From contig NC_063439.1 in NCBI RefSeq assembly GCF_020379485.1, positions 13,585,683-13,649,682 on the forward strand: a stretch of 64,000 nucleotides of DNA, in the 5' to 3' direction. Both the position numbers and the translations under genes were made by a program. The first letter of the stretch is position 1; each line of letters starts with the position of its first letter. The DNA is from Brassica napus (lineage: Eukaryota; Streptophyta; Magnoliopsida; Brassicales; Brassicaceae). The notes beneath the pieces were generated by a model. That model was not told the origin of the DNA, did not search any database, and was given only the letters and a program-made list of their open reading frames with translations. Below are positions 1 through 11,031 of this stretch, piece by piece.

Positions 1-489
1 TATTATATTTTAACAATTCTAATAAATATGTTGAAAAATATTTTAACAGTATCTTAATTTTCAAAAAGTTTATGTAAATATTTTCACTAATTCTAATAAA
101 GCTATATTATTTTTATCTAATTTATAATCATAATATTAAAATAAAATTATCATATTGAACTAATATGATAAAAGTATGTTAAATTGATAAATTTATAAAT
201 TTTATTTTCATAAATAGAAACTATTTATGTTGAAAATATAAAATGTGTCTAATAATTGACATATCTTAACTTTTGAAGGACAGGTCAGAATTTAGCATAA
301 ATTAAATATAAAATAATTTTCAAATATTTTTTCTCTTGAATATATTAATTTTTTTAATAACTAAATACAACTATAAGATGATAAATATATAATAAGAAGT
401 GACAAATATGATTTTAAACAATTTATTAATTATAACATGTAAATTATAAAATTATTGTATTTGAAATAGTTACATAAATATTTAAATAT
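1..489. other. AT-rich flank, no gene seen
   Basis: Very AT-rich sequence with no coding potential and no recognised terminal repeat. It stops abruptly at about 490, where reverse-transcriptase-derived coding sequence begins mid-protein. The 5' part of that element is therefore missing or was replaced by this DNA. Confidence 0.6.
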
Positions 490-2019
490 ATGATTAACGC
501 TAAAATATATACCACTAAGGATCAATTTAGATGGAACAGTGAAGCTCACGAAGCGTTTGGTACATTGAAGAATGCGATGGTGACAGCTCTAGTGTTGGCT
601 CTTCCAGACTTTAATAAGCAGTTCGTTGTGGAGTCTGACGCTTCTGGTTACAGATTAGGAGTTGTTTTAATGCAAGACCGTCATCCTATCGCATATTTCA
701 GTCATGCTTTGTCACCTAGAGAGCAACTGAAACCCATCTATGAAAGGGAACTGATGGTGATTGTCTTATCAATTTAGAAATGGCGCCATTATCTGTTGGG
801 AAGAAGATTTGTGGTAAGAACGGATCAACAAAGCTTGAAGTATCTGTTGGAACAAAGAGAGATCACTTTGGATTATTAGAGATGGTTGACAGAATTTTCG
901 GGGTATGAGTTCGACATTGAGTATAAGCTGGGCAGTGAAAACAGAGTTGCTGATGGTTTATCTAGAATTGATCATGCCGCGGTAGCAGAGAGTGGTTTGA
1001 CATTGATGGCTTTAACGATGCCGGTAACATTGCAGTTACAGGATCTATATCGAGAGGTCGAGGAAGATACGGAGATACAGGCAGTAATTCGTAAAGTGAG
1101 AGTGGGAGAAGCGGTTAAGACAGGGTTTACAATGGTAAATTGGAAGCTGTTCTATAAGCAGAGGATGGTTATTCTGTGTGACTCTACTCAAAATTCCTTT
1201 AATCTTGCAAGAATGTCATGATTCTGTTATGGGAGGTCATGCTGGAGTGTTGAGGACGTTGCAAAGGTTAAGTCGATATTTTATTGGACTAAGGTGCGAA
1301 AGAGAGTTCAAGAATATGTTTCAGCTTGTTCTGTGTGTCAAACGCATAAGTATTCAACGCTCTCTCCGGCGGGGCTACTGCAACATATTGAGTTGCCGGT
1401 TCGTATATGGGAGGATATAGCTATGGATTTCGTTGAGGGCTTACCGGTTTCTCAGGGTGTCAATGTGATTCTGGTGGTTGTTGATCGATTGAGCAAGTAC
1501 AGTCATTTCATTACCTTGAAACATCCTTTTACTGCCGTTGACGTTGCACAGAAGTTTGTTAAAGAGATAGTCAGACTTCATGGTTTTCCGAAGTCAATCA
1601 TTTCTGACAGAAACAAGATTTTCTTGAGTAATTTCTGGAAGGAGTGTTTTCGAGCTTCAGGTACTAGATTGCGGTTCAGCACTGCTTTCCATCCACAGTC
1701 AGACGGTCAAACAGAAGTCTTAAATTGTTGTTTGGAGACCTATATGCGCTGTTTCGCATCTACTGATCCTAAAACATGGTCGAAGTTTCTTTCATGGGCT
1801 GAGCTATGGTACAACACTGCTTATCATACTGCTCTCAGATGTACTCCATTCAAGCTGGTATATGGTCATGATCCTCAGACTTTGATGGCTTACAAGGAAG
1901 GCGCAACACATAATTTTGAACTGGAGACAATGCTACAGGAGCATGATTTGGTCTTAACGTTGATCAAACAAAATTTGTTGCATGCTCAGTCTTTGATGAA
2001 GAACAATGCGGACAAGCAT
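490..2019 (+). pseudogene. Ty3/gypsy chromovirus relic: RNase H and integrase, left part of the outermost element
   Basis: Broken pol of an LTR retrotransposon. Residues from 490 read as the RT-linked RNase H ([17 protein letters not shown], then YERELM), continue across TAG stops at 775 and about 878 into the ADGLSR motif near 940, then into the integrase. The integrase zinc finger is visible (H-x6-H, then CSVCQ near 1330), as are the DDE residues (DFVEGL, SDRN, and the glutamate of GQTEV). A frameshift lies near 1160-1220. Gag, protease and most of RT are absent to the left. The frame breaks exactly where the next element's LTR begins (2020) and resumes in register at 21346. The C-terminal chromodomain found there places the element among chromoviruses, possibly Reina-like. 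It is not functional. Confidence 0.9.
2015..2019. repeat. 5-bp target site duplication AGCAT, left copy
   Basis: AGCAT sits directly before the TGTAGAAACCC start of the Tekay-like LTR. An identical AGCAT follows the TGTTACA end of the other LTR at 21341-21345. Five base pairs is the usual duplication size for Ty3/gypsy integrases. Confidence 0.95.
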
Positions 2020-2491
2020 TGTAGAAACCCTTAAAAAAAGAGATTGGTCGAGTATCTTTTGGGTGGTCGAGTCGCGGACGATCAGATTGTTCTTGTCTGA
2101 ACCATGAGCCAAATATGCCACTAGACAATGGTCAGACAATTTAGTAGATTGATTCAAATGACGTTTGAAGCAAGACACTTTTGGAAGCACAACAGGAAGA
2201 CCGGAAATTGGGCGAAAAACCCCAGGTATTACGAATTTTTTTGAAGAAGCCGGAAGCTCGGGAAATATTTTTCCTCAAAATCAATGTCCAAGTGGGGTTT
2301 ATTAAAAATACTCAGGCAATCAGAACGGGCGTAGAAAACTATTTGGGATTGATCGCGGGACAAAAATTCACCAGAAAGGCCAAAATCGGCCGAATTGACC
2401 GAGAAGCTCTAAGTGTCTTGATGTGTGTTCAGGACATGGTGGCAAGCTCCTGGCAGTGTGTGTGTCAAGGAAAGCAGGAGGTGCTACAGTA

Positions 2492-2718
2492 CATGAAACC
2501 TGTACATGCAAGTAGACATGTGGAGCACGAGGTGGATCGGCCAAGCACGAGGTGTTGCAATGCATGCGACCGGGTCATGCCGCCAGACATGTGGAGGACG
2601 TGATGTCTCGTTGCATGGAGCCAGGCCATGCATTCAGACAGGTGGAGGGCGTGGTGTCATCCTGCATGAGAATAAGACATGCAGCCAGCCATGTGGAGCA
2701 CGAGGTGTCGCCGCGCAT
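2492..2718 (+). repeat. Degenerate tandem repeats of about 55 bp in the LTR, upstream of the TATA box
   Basis: About four imperfect units, each with TGCATG or GTACATG, then AGACATGTGGAG or a variant, then a GAGGTG/GTGGTGTC stretch. The same array is at about 19315-19540 in the 3' LTR. Its place just upstream of the TATA box suggests a U3 enhancer-type array; that role is inference. Confidence 0.65.
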
Positions 2719-2785
2719 GCGTCCGGAGCCATGCGAAGCGACACACGGGCTGCCACACGGCTTGTTCCTGATCGGTTGTTCTTTC

Positions 2786-2796
2786 CTATAAATAGC
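2786..2796 (+). promoter_or_regulatory. LTR TATA box
   Basis: CTATAAATAGC lies between the tandem-repeat block and a transcribed-leader-like region. The identical element is at 19606-19616 in the 3' LTR. It is the likely core promoter of the Tekay-like element. Confidence 0.7.
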
Positions 2797-3819
2797 CCAC
2801 GACCCCCTCTCATTTGAACACGTTCAGAACACTTCAAAATCAGTTCAAAGCGTGAGAGAGAGAGCAAAGAAAGAAAGATCGAGTTTCGATAGTTTTCGGG
2901 CGATTTAAGCAGTTTTCAAGAACAGTTACTCTGCCGATATTGAGTCAGCACCTGGAGAAAGTTCTGCTCAAGTGAAGAGAGATCAGTTCTAGTGGAGACC
3001 AGTTCAAGACCAGGCTGGACGTGGGTCTACTTGAGAAGGTCAGGAAGGGTTCAGATCGCAGAAGTCAAGTTTGGGGTCAAGGCCACGGTCAACCAATAAC
3101 TGTGAGTTATGATCAATTATTGCTGAGTTGTTTTTAAGCAGGTTCCCGTTACTTGGAAGTTGGATCATGGCAGGAGGCCAGGTCTAACTGAGTAACGGTT
3201 TGATTAGTTAATAGTTGAGATTATGTTGATTGAGTTGATAGCATGCTTGTTATTGCTTGAGAACCGTAGTAGCATGCTAATGGTTAGGTTGATTGGTTAG
3301 TTAGCGAATGCTGAATGCTTAGATGATATCGCTAAGTTGTGGATAGTTAGGTATTCTGGAATTAGTCTTTATGCTAGATTCTGGAATATGGTTGATTGTC
3401 TTGTGATTATTACTTGAAACCTTGGTTATATTACCGGGTTTAGTATTGGTTATATTTTGGTCGTCAGCATTTGTGTAACCCACAATGCTAGGCATATTTG
3501 GGGTGAGTTAGTGTTCCTTCAGACCTCGTACACAGCGGGTTCAAGGAAACCCCTTATTCGCTGGATCGGGAAGACTCAGACGAACGGGTTCATGTCCTAT
3601 GGATGAGTATTACACGACGGTGTAATGTGGCAGTGACCCGAAGGACTGTGGGCTGTCGCGCAGTGACCTGAAGGACTGTGGGCCGCAGTCGGTTGAAAGT
3701 TCCTTCTTCCGGCCTTTGTGGTAGGGAGATAGGATATTGCCGATAGTGAAGGAGGAACCTAACGTCACCGGGGCCTGAGTTTGTTATATATATTATATTG
3801 TGTTTTGGATTATTAAACC

Positions 3820-4982
3820 CTCGTTTACTAGAGGCATATCCATCCTGGTCGAGCATCGCAGAGTGACCTCTCAGAACGACCTACCGAGGTCGCTCCCAGC
3901 CAGAGCGACCAGCCAGAGCGACTAGCTCAAGTCACACCCAGCAGAGCGACCAGCCAGAGCGACCAGCTCAAGTCACTCGCATTTTGACGGGTCGAGACAC
4001 AAAGAAACGCGTCGGGAGTGACCTCCTGGAGCGACTATGCTAGGTCACTCCACGTGTTTTGCTTGGACGATTTTTATGTTATTTCAGGGGCCTTTTGGTC
4101 ATTTGTTTTGATGTTTTTACACTTTCTAAACCTAAGTTAAGTACTTTTGTAAGCCATTGGAGGCAAGATAATCTCTTTTCTAGAGAGAAGAACTAATAAA
4201 AACTTCTTTTGATTCAGATTTCATTGCTTTCATCTTGTGTTCTTGTTGTTTTCTTATCTATTTCTCTACATGATTAATCTGAAATCCAATATGGGTTTAA
4301 GATGAATCATGGAGATTAGTGAGTAATCACCTTTTGAATTCATGGGTTAGGGAGATTAAGGGTGATTAGGTTAGTTCTAGGATGTTTTAGTGTAGATCAT
4401 TCTTGTTCCTTGCTAGTAGAGTATTCATAATGCATCTTCTGAGTTGGCCACTCAAAAGTTGATCAATAGACATTTCCCACCCAAAAGGTGTTTGATGAAA
4501 TGCCTGAGACAACTCTCCTAGGCTTTTAGTATACTTTGCCAAAGACATTTGTTGTTAAAGATGCTAAGATAGCTAATAGACTTGTTAGTAATGATTGCTT
4601 TCATATTATTCAACCAAAGACATTTGATGTTTGAGATATGTTAGCAAATGAGCATTCATCTAGACACAGAGCTTGCTTAGAATTGTGTCTAGGATTAAGG
4701 TTGATAGTTTGATTGATCATTTGCCATCCTTAGTTCGATACTTGATCACCCAAGGTCTAATCCCTATGCCCATGAGTTCTCTTTTCCCTTAGTCAAGAAA
4801 GTATCATTCTGTTATTGCTTTCTAGTATTAGTAGTAGTTTAAACCCATCTAAATCATTGGTTGCACTTAGATTAAGTGAGTACTTGCATTCTCGGTGCTT
4901 TGATATCCCTCAGAACTGGTTCGACAATCTTTTATACTACATCATTTGTCTTAGGAGCCTTGAAAACTCCTAACATCATCAA
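3820..4982 (+). mobile_element. Athila-like LTR/leader fragment replacing the Tekay-like LTR end
   Basis: Non-coding segment unrelated to the flanking LTR. It begins with a short GAGCGACC-rich minisatellite. Its final part ends in GAAAACTCCTAACATCA, which resembles the end of Athila-type LTRs as I remember them. It replaces the last 0.7 kb of the 5' LTR, the primer binding site and probably the first codons of gag, because gag reading frame is already open just upstream of 5013. No clear target duplication was found, so it may be a solo LTR, a truncated insertion or an inter-element recombination product. Confidence 0.45.
3857..3985. repeat. GAGCGACC minisatellite
   Basis: Repeated AGAGCGACCAGC and AGCTCAAGTCAC blocks, partly as two alternating half-units. 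It sits at the left edge of the Athila-like segment. Confidence 0.6.
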
Positions 4983-5012
4983 CCCCCTGAAGTTTCCAAG
5001 CTATTATATACC

Positions 5013-5961
5013 ATGAAGAACATTGGATCCTACAAGTTCAAAGGAGGATCCGATCCGATTGAGGCAGACAAGTGGATGACCATGATGAATAAGAATTTTG
5101 AAGCCATGGAGTGCCCGGATGAGTACAAGAAGAAGATCGATGTGTACTACTTGGAAGGTGATGCCACAGGATGGTAGGACAGCATAGACAGGCAGCGTGG
5201 ACACACCATCACATCATGGGAGTCGTTCAAGAGGGGGTTTGAGAGGATATACTTTCCTCCAGAAGCGAAGCATCGGTTAGAGCGCCAGTTCATGAACCTT
5301 GTTCAAGGAGATATGCCTTTAAGGAGTTATGAGTCGGAGTTCACAAGGTTGAGGCGACATGTTTTTGATGGCCGTGAAGATGAAGCAACTATGATCTGTA
5401 ACTTTATGTACGGATTGAAACCGGAGCTTGGAAGTCGTTTAGCTGGAAGCAACTTTAGCAGCTTATCGGATCTGGTGGAAAAGGCTGTTAATGTTGAGAC
5501 TGTATTGGAGGCTGAAGGGAAAACCATACCGCATTCTGGTGGACATACCAAGTTTAGCCAAGGAGAAATACCGAATTTCAACAAGGGTCCAAGGTCTAAG
5601 AAAGGCAAAGGGCAAAGATTCGGAGGCCAAACCAATTATCGCAGTAACACTGGAGTGTGTTACATATGTGATCAACCGGGACACATTTCTAAGGTTTGTC
5701 CCAACAGACAACGGAGTAACCAGCAAGGTTCTCCTTCGCTGAGGATGGAAGATGTTACTTGTTTCTTCTGTGGAAGGAATGGTCATTATGCATCGTCATG
5801 TCCAAACAAGCCAATCCCTGCAACCCCTCTCGCGATCCGAGCTCCTCCTAACCGTCCAGCCATTGAGCCAGCACCAAAGAAGCAAAACCTAGGAGGTAGA
5901 GTTTATGCCTTAGGTGTAGAAAACCCAGACAATGTAGGACCGTCAAGCGGTCCCATCACAG
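5013..5961 (+). pseudogene. gag of the Tekay-like chromovirus
   Basis: Nucleocapsid/capsid precursor. The product begins MKNIGSYKFKGG, has the retrotransposon gag core (near WESFKRGFERIYFPPEAKHR), and ends with two CCHC zinc knuckles (CYICDQPGHISKVC and CFFCGRNGHYASSC). A TGG-to-TAG type stop lies at 5175-5177; an open frame resumes at 5292. The frame is open for about 10 codons upstream of the ATG, so the true N-terminus was probably lost with the leader replacement. At 5961 the frame runs into non-coding sequence unless 5962-6176 is spliced out. Confidence 0.85.
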
Positions 5962-6176
5962 GTATTGGGTGCTTAACATCCTCTTTTATTGAATGGAATT
6001 TAGTTGTTATATTGAATGGAATTTAGTTGTTGGAATCTAGTTAGTCTTTTGGCTAGGTATAGATTGCCTGATCGCTAGGTTACACGTTTAGAAATATTTC
6101 AATTATGAATGATGGTTGTGCAGATTTTGATTAGTATTTTATGTTTGAGATATTGTTGATTGAGTTACTATGGCAG
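5962..6176 (+). other. Candidate spliceosomal intron between gag and protease
   Basis: A 215-bp T-rich segment with GT at its start (after ACAG) and TATGGCAG at its end. Removing it joins the gag and protease frames in phase, and the residues on either side fit the usual gag-protease linker of this family. Read through, the segment gives stops. It contains a short direct repeat, TTGAATGGAATTTAGTTGTT twice, near its 5' end. A plain insertion is the alternative, but it would have to land with perfect splice signals and frame. Confidence 0.55.
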
Positions 6177-8073
6177 GAACCATACATGTTTCTGGTAAAC
6201 CCACACATGTATTGTTCGACTCGGGGGCAACACATAGTTTTGCGACCCCTATAGTAGCTGCCCAGTTTTGGGATTGTTTTGTGGTTGACAGGGTAAATGT
6301 GGCCGTCTTGACCCCCCGCATACCAAACCCTTCAAGCAAATCAGTGTATCAAGAATGTTACATTGGTCATTCAAGGCAAAGAGTTTGTGGCAGATCTGTT
6401 AGTTGTGCCGTTGAAAGGGTACGAAGTAATCCTTGGAATGGACTGGTTATCGAGCTATGGAGTTCAAATCGACTGTGGAAAGGGAAGGCTGTTGTTGGCA
6501 GAGGTAAACGACCAGAGATGGTATACTATGGAATCAGTCCTAGTATGACCGTGTCGCTGGTAGCAGCAATAAGGGTACAAGATTTGTTTCAAGATGAGGA
6601 AGTGTATTTGGTAACTTTATCGGTTAGTGGAGGAGCCACTAGTGATGAAGTTAAGGTCGAAGAAATTGAAGTGGTCCAGGAGTTTGAGGATGTATTTGCG
6701 CCACTAAAGGAATTACCTCCACCTCGGAGTAATCCTTTTACCATTATTTTGGAGCCTGAAGGAAAACCTATAGCTAGGGCACCATATCGGATGGCACATG
6801 CGGAGTTGGCTGAACTAAAGAAGCAATTGGAAGATCTATTGGAAAAAGGATTCATCCGGTCGAGCTCTTCACCTTGGGGAGCTCCTGTGTTATTTGTGAA
6901 GAAGAAGGAGGGAAGCATGAGGTTGTGTATCGATTATCGGGGCATCAACAACATCACGATAAAAGACAAGTATCCTCTTCCGAGGATATACGAGTTGTTA
7001 GACCAACTAAAGGGAGCTAGTTGGTTTTCGAAGATTGATTTGGCATCAGGGTATCACCAAATTCCTATTGCCAAGTCAGATATTATGAAGACGGCGTTTC
7101 GGACGAAATATGGGCAGTATGAGTTTGTAGTTATGCCCTTTGGTCTCACAAACGCACCTGCGACTTTCATGCGCTTGATGAATGAAGTGTTTCACGACTA
7201 CTTTGATAAGTTTGTGATCATTTTCATTGACGACATCCTGGTGTATTCGAGAAGTAAGGAGGAGCACAACGAGCATTTAAGACTGGTTATGAAGAGGTTA
7301 CGGAATCAGAAGCTATTTATCAAGTTCAGCAAGTGCTCGTTTTGGAAGAGAGAGATAGGATTTCTGGGTCACATAGTATCAGGAGAGGGCGTGGCTGCTG
7401 ATCCAGAAAAGGTCCAAGCCATACGAGAATGACCTCGACCTACCACTGTGACAGAAGTGAGAAGTTTTCTCAGACTTGCGGGCTATTATCGGAAGTTTGT
7501 TAAGGACAACTCCTCCATTGCAAAGCCTTTAACTAAACTTACCAGTAAAGGAGTTCCTTTTTTATGGGTGGAAGAAACCGAGAAGGCATTCAAGAAGTTG
7601 AAGGAAGCTCTCACGACCGCACTTGTGTTAGCTTTGCCCGAGCAAGGTAAACCTTACACGGTTTACACGGATGCTTCACGGGTTGGGTTAGGTTGTGTTC
7701 TTATGCAAGATGGGCGAGTCATCGCGTATGCCTCACGAAAACTACAAAAGCATGAGGACAACTACAGTACACATGACTTGGAGTTAACGGCCGTGGTGTT
7801 CGCTTTGTGAATTTGGAGATCTTACTCGTATGGAGAAGAAGTGGAGGTATACACGGACCATCAAAGTCTTAAATACCTCTTCACTCAGCCAGATCTCAAC
7901 CTGCACCAGCGTAGGTAGATGGAGTTTGTGGCAGACTACGACATACGGATTCGCTACCATCCTGGTAAAGCGAATGTTGTTGCGGACGCCTTAAGTCGAA
8001 GAAAGTTTGACATAGATTTAGAGAAAGAAGTGGAGCTGTTGAACCAGGAGTTGAAACAAGTGAAGTTGGTCAT
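6177..8073 (+). pseudogene. pol part 1 of the Tekay-like element: protease, reverse transcriptase, RNase H
   Basis: The protease active site reads [10 protein letters not shown] near 6215. The frame shifts near 6345 (to a frame holding [17 protein letters not shown]) and back near 6545. RT spans about 6780-7330, with [31 protein letters not shown] and the catalytic [13 protein letters not shown] interrupts at 7430. RNase H follows with [11 protein letters not shown] and ADALSRR near 7980, interrupted by stops at 7808 and 7916. Coding continues to 8073, where the Tat LTR inserts, and resumes at 17219. The defects rule out activity. Confidence 0.9.
8069..8073. repeat. 5-bp target site duplication GTCAT, left copy
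   Basis: GTCAT precedes the TGTTGGGGTC start of the Tat LTR. The matching GTCAT is at 17219-17223, after the CCCACA end of the other LTR. Confidence 0.95.
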
Positions 8074-8231
8074 TGTTGGGGTCAAAAACGGTTACGACAA
8101 AGTTAACATTCAAAACGTCCGAGGAAGAAAATGAAAATTTTCTCCGATAAATACTTTTTCGAAATAAATTCTTTCTTACGAAAAGCTTTGCGGAGGAAAA
8201 ACGAGACGTCCGACGAGAACTCGAAAAAATG

Positions 8232-8611
8232 TCGTTACGCAGCGACTAAACGCGCCACGCTCGGTCGCTACGTAGCGACCAAGCTCGAGGCAAGCCCAGT
8301 CGCTACGTAGTGACCGAGCGTCCATCCCGCTTGGTCGCTACGTAGCGACTGAGCGTCAATCCCGCTCGGCCGCTACGTAGCGACCGAGCATTCATCCCGC
8401 TCGGTTGCTACGTAGCGACCAAACGTTCGTCCCGCTCGGTCGCTACGTAGCGATCGAGCTCAAGCCAAAGCTCGGTCGCTACGTAGCGACCAAGCGTTCG
8501 TCCCGCTCGGTCGCTACGTAGCGACCGGGCTCGAGCCAAAACTCGTTCGCTACGTATTGACCGAGCGTTCGTCCCGCTCGGTCGCTACGTAGCGACCAAG
8601 CTCTTCCGAAA
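8232..8611. repeat. Palindromic minisatellite in the Tat LTR
   Basis: About ten units of 35-40 bp, each centred on GGTCGCTACGTAGCGACC or a variant. The 18-bp consensus is its own reverse complement. Spacers alternate between AGCGTTCGTCCCGCTC-like and AGCTCGAGCCAAAGCTC-like. A degenerate first copy (GTCGTTACGCAGCGAC) starts the array. The 3' LTR has about eight units at 16107-16411. Confidence 0.9.
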
Positions 8612-9032
8612 CGACGATACGACGTCAGTCCATGCATTCTCGTCTATCATTCGATGCTATCTCCCGAAGACCGTAGCAAACTCGGTTCATGTTTTCCGCT
8701 ATTCTAAATCATCGATCAAACTTTGCGGATTAAAACCGCGGAAAGTTTGTTCTTTATCGAAAGAAGTCACAGTAAACGCTTCGAGTCGGAAGACGGCCCA
8801 AAGGGACCTAAAACACGACTCGTGGCCAATCCTACGATTTCTTAACCAAAAGCCCGTAAACCATAGCACGGTTTACGCTTGGCGCGCAAGGAAGGATAAA
8901 TGTCAAGTTTCCGCGGATAAATACGGAATTTTGAGGATAAACACGAAGATCGGAAAAAATGGAATATCTCCATTTTATGCTATGACGGCTTAAGGGCAGA
9001 AGAGTAAAAGCGTAAACCGACCTTGGAGCGAG

Positions 9033-9039
9033 TATATAA
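9033..9039 (+). promoter_or_regulatory. TATA box of the Tat 5' LTR
   Basis: TATATAA in the context GAGTATATAAGGAG, also present at 16836-16842 in the 3' LTR. Transcription would start about 30 bp downstream, in the conserved GAGAGAGAC-containing segment. Confidence 0.7.
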
Positions 9040-9415
9040 GGAGTCCTAGGCGAGAGGCATGGGAGAGAGACTTTTCAGAGCAAACTTAGCACTTAGAGCA
9101 ATTTAGGCATATTTCCGTTTTTGTTATTCGAGCTGCGACTCAATTAGGTTATTGCCGTCTTAGGGTTTTAGAACTAGGAATCTCGCCGACAGCTCTCGAA
9201 GCCCAGGCACTTACCTTGTTGTAACGCTCAAACGCGGATTCGGAATAAGATCTACTTTCCTCTCTTTTCGATTTCTTATACTTTATCATTGTTATTCTCG
9301 TGTTCTGATTGTTTGACGTGTGGTATTAGCAGATATCCGGGACCTCTGGGAAATTAGAGTTTTCCTAGTTTCCTTATTTAAACGGAAATCGATAGTGCGA
9401 ATTTCGGTTCCCACA

Positions 9416-9488
9416 GTTTGGCGCAAGAAAGGGGGGGGGGTTACAGATCAATCTAACCCGCAAAAGCCACTCAACGATCAGGAACGAT
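9416..9488 (+). other. Tat leader and primer binding region, gag deleted
   Basis: After the LTR comes TTTGGCGCAAGAAAGG and a G-run, then within 75 bp the protease ORF. Tat elements normally carry a long gag here. The very short distance shows that gag and most of the leader are missing from this copy. Confidence 0.75.
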
Positions 9489-9920
9489 ATGCAAGACTCG
9501 ACGTCCGGGAACGATCTCCTTGTTGTCGAGCTGACGATTCGCGATATCGACGTCGCTAGGGTGCTAATCGACACCGGAAGTTTGGCCGATATCATCTTCA
9601 AAGATACTCTCGAAAAAATGGGGATCAATCAATCCGAAGTGGCTAAATACCCTAGCCCACTGCTGGGACTTTCGGGGGAAACGACCATGGCCTACGGATC
9701 CATTAATCTCGCTGTCAAAGCCGGAACCGTGACGAGAGTCACAGAGTTTTTAGTCGTTGACCGTCCCGCATCTTACAACGTTATCATGGGAATGCCATGG
9801 TTGAACGCCATGTGTGCTATCCCATCAACCTACCATCTTTGCCTCAAGTTCCCGACCCCTAACGGAGTCGAGGTAATATGGGGAAATCCGAGAGTATCAC
9901 AGGTGTGTTTCGCCGCATAA
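9489..9920 (+). pseudogene. Tat protease
   Basis: Aspartic protease part of the Tat polyprotein. The product of about 143 residues contains the active site VLIDTGSLADIIF near residue 26 and the second-half signature YNVIMGMPWLNAM. It ends at a TAA (9918-9920); the same frame reopens to 10214. The first ATG here is only the first methionine after the deleted gag and need not be a natural start. Retropepsin would process the polyprotein if one were made. Confidence 0.85.
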
Positions 9921-9962
9921 CTAAAACGAAAAAGACCGGTCCTCGAGATCACTCCTAGAAAA

Positions 9963-10986
9963 GTGGAGAAAAAGATCTCCAACGAAGATACGCGAAGTCA
10001 GGATTCAGCGGAACTCTTCTGGCAATCTCGTAACATCGCGGCCCTGGATGAAAAACGCGAGCCAACTTGTGAACCCGTGGTAACAATCTGTCTCGACGAA
10101 GCATTTCCGGAACGCTGCGTCGAGATCGGAGCCAATCTCCGCGAGCCTTTGAGGACAGAACTCGTAACCTGTCTTCAAAAGAATCTCAATACTTATGCCA
10201 GGGATCGACATTAACATAACGTGTCACGAGCTGAATATCGATCCAACGTTCAAACCCGTCAAACAAAAAAGGCGGAAGCTAGGACCCAAACGTGCTTCCG
10301 CAGTAAACAACGAGGTCGAAAAATTGCTTAAAGTCGGGTCGATAACAGAAGTAAGATACCCAGACTGGCTTGCCAACCCTGTAGTAGTCAAAAAGAAAAA
10401 CGGGAAATGGCGAGTTTGCGTGGATTTTACCGACTTAAACAAAGCATGTCCGAAGGATAGTTTCCCTCTACCACATATCGATCGATTGGTAGAAGCAACA
10501 TCGGGCAACGAGCTCTTATCCTTCATGGACGCCTTCTCAGGTTATAATCAAATTAGGATGAACCCCGATGATCGCGAGAAGACTGCGTTCATTACCGATC
10601 GCGGAACCTATTGCAATAAGGTAATGCCCTTCGGCCTCAAGAACGCTGGTGCAACTTACCAATGACTCGTGAACCAAATGTTCTCCAAACAACTCGGAAA
10701 AACGATGGAGGTTTATATCGACGACATGCTTGTCAAATCCCTCCAAGCAAAGGATCACGTGTCACATCTCGAGGAATGTTTCGCGCAGTTAAATTCCCAT
10801 AACATGAAGCTCAACCCGACAAAATGCAGATTCGCTGTGGCATCAGGGGAATTCCTCGGCTACCTAGTCACATACCGCGGCATCGAAGCAAATCCAAAAC
10901 AGATCAACGCATTGATCGAGATGGCTTCTCCAAAAAACAAGCGGGAAGTCCAAAGGCTGACCGGCAGGATCGCAGCGCTTAACTGA
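9963..10986 (+). pseudogene. Tat reverse transcriptase
   Basis: The protease-RT linker is in one frame to 10214, then the frame shifts at about 10195-10214. RT follows with VVVKKKNGKWRVCVDFTDLN, the Tat-typical ACPKDSFPLPHID, MPFGLKNAGATYQ and the catalytic YIDDMLVKS near 10715. In-frame TGA codons occur at 10663 and 10984, both at places where family members have arginine (a CGA-to-TGA type change, inferred). The RT core residues are otherwise present, so the copy was broken fairly late. Confidence 0.9.
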
Positions 10987-11031
10987 TTTATTTCACGATC
11001 AACAGACAAGTGCCTGCCTTTCTACGATGTC

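Larger units (their letters stand above)
2020..3819 (+). repeat. 5' LTR of the Tekay-like element, 3' part missing
   Basis: Collinear with 18799-20640 of the 3' LTR, from TGTAGAAACCC to TATTAAACC. At 3820 similarity ends abruptly, so about 0.7 kb of the LTR end and the primer binding site are absent. The LTR carries a tandem-repeat block (2492-2718) ahead of a TATA box. Confidence 0.9.
8074..9415 (+). repeat. 5' LTR of the Tat element
   Basis: Runs from TGTTGGGGTC to TTCCCACA. It is about 70 bp longer than the 3' LTR, mainly because its palindromic minisatellite has about two more units. It contains a TATA box at 9033-9039 and is followed by TTTGGCGC, the usual junction with the primer binding region. 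Confidence 0.95.

Noticed and set aside
6139..6339. Minus-strand ORF across the gag-protease junction
   Set aside because: Shadow of the protease frame; no independent signal.
8232..8611. CRISPR-like array
   Set aside because: Regular palindromic repeats, but spacers repeat among themselves and the array lies in a plant LTR.
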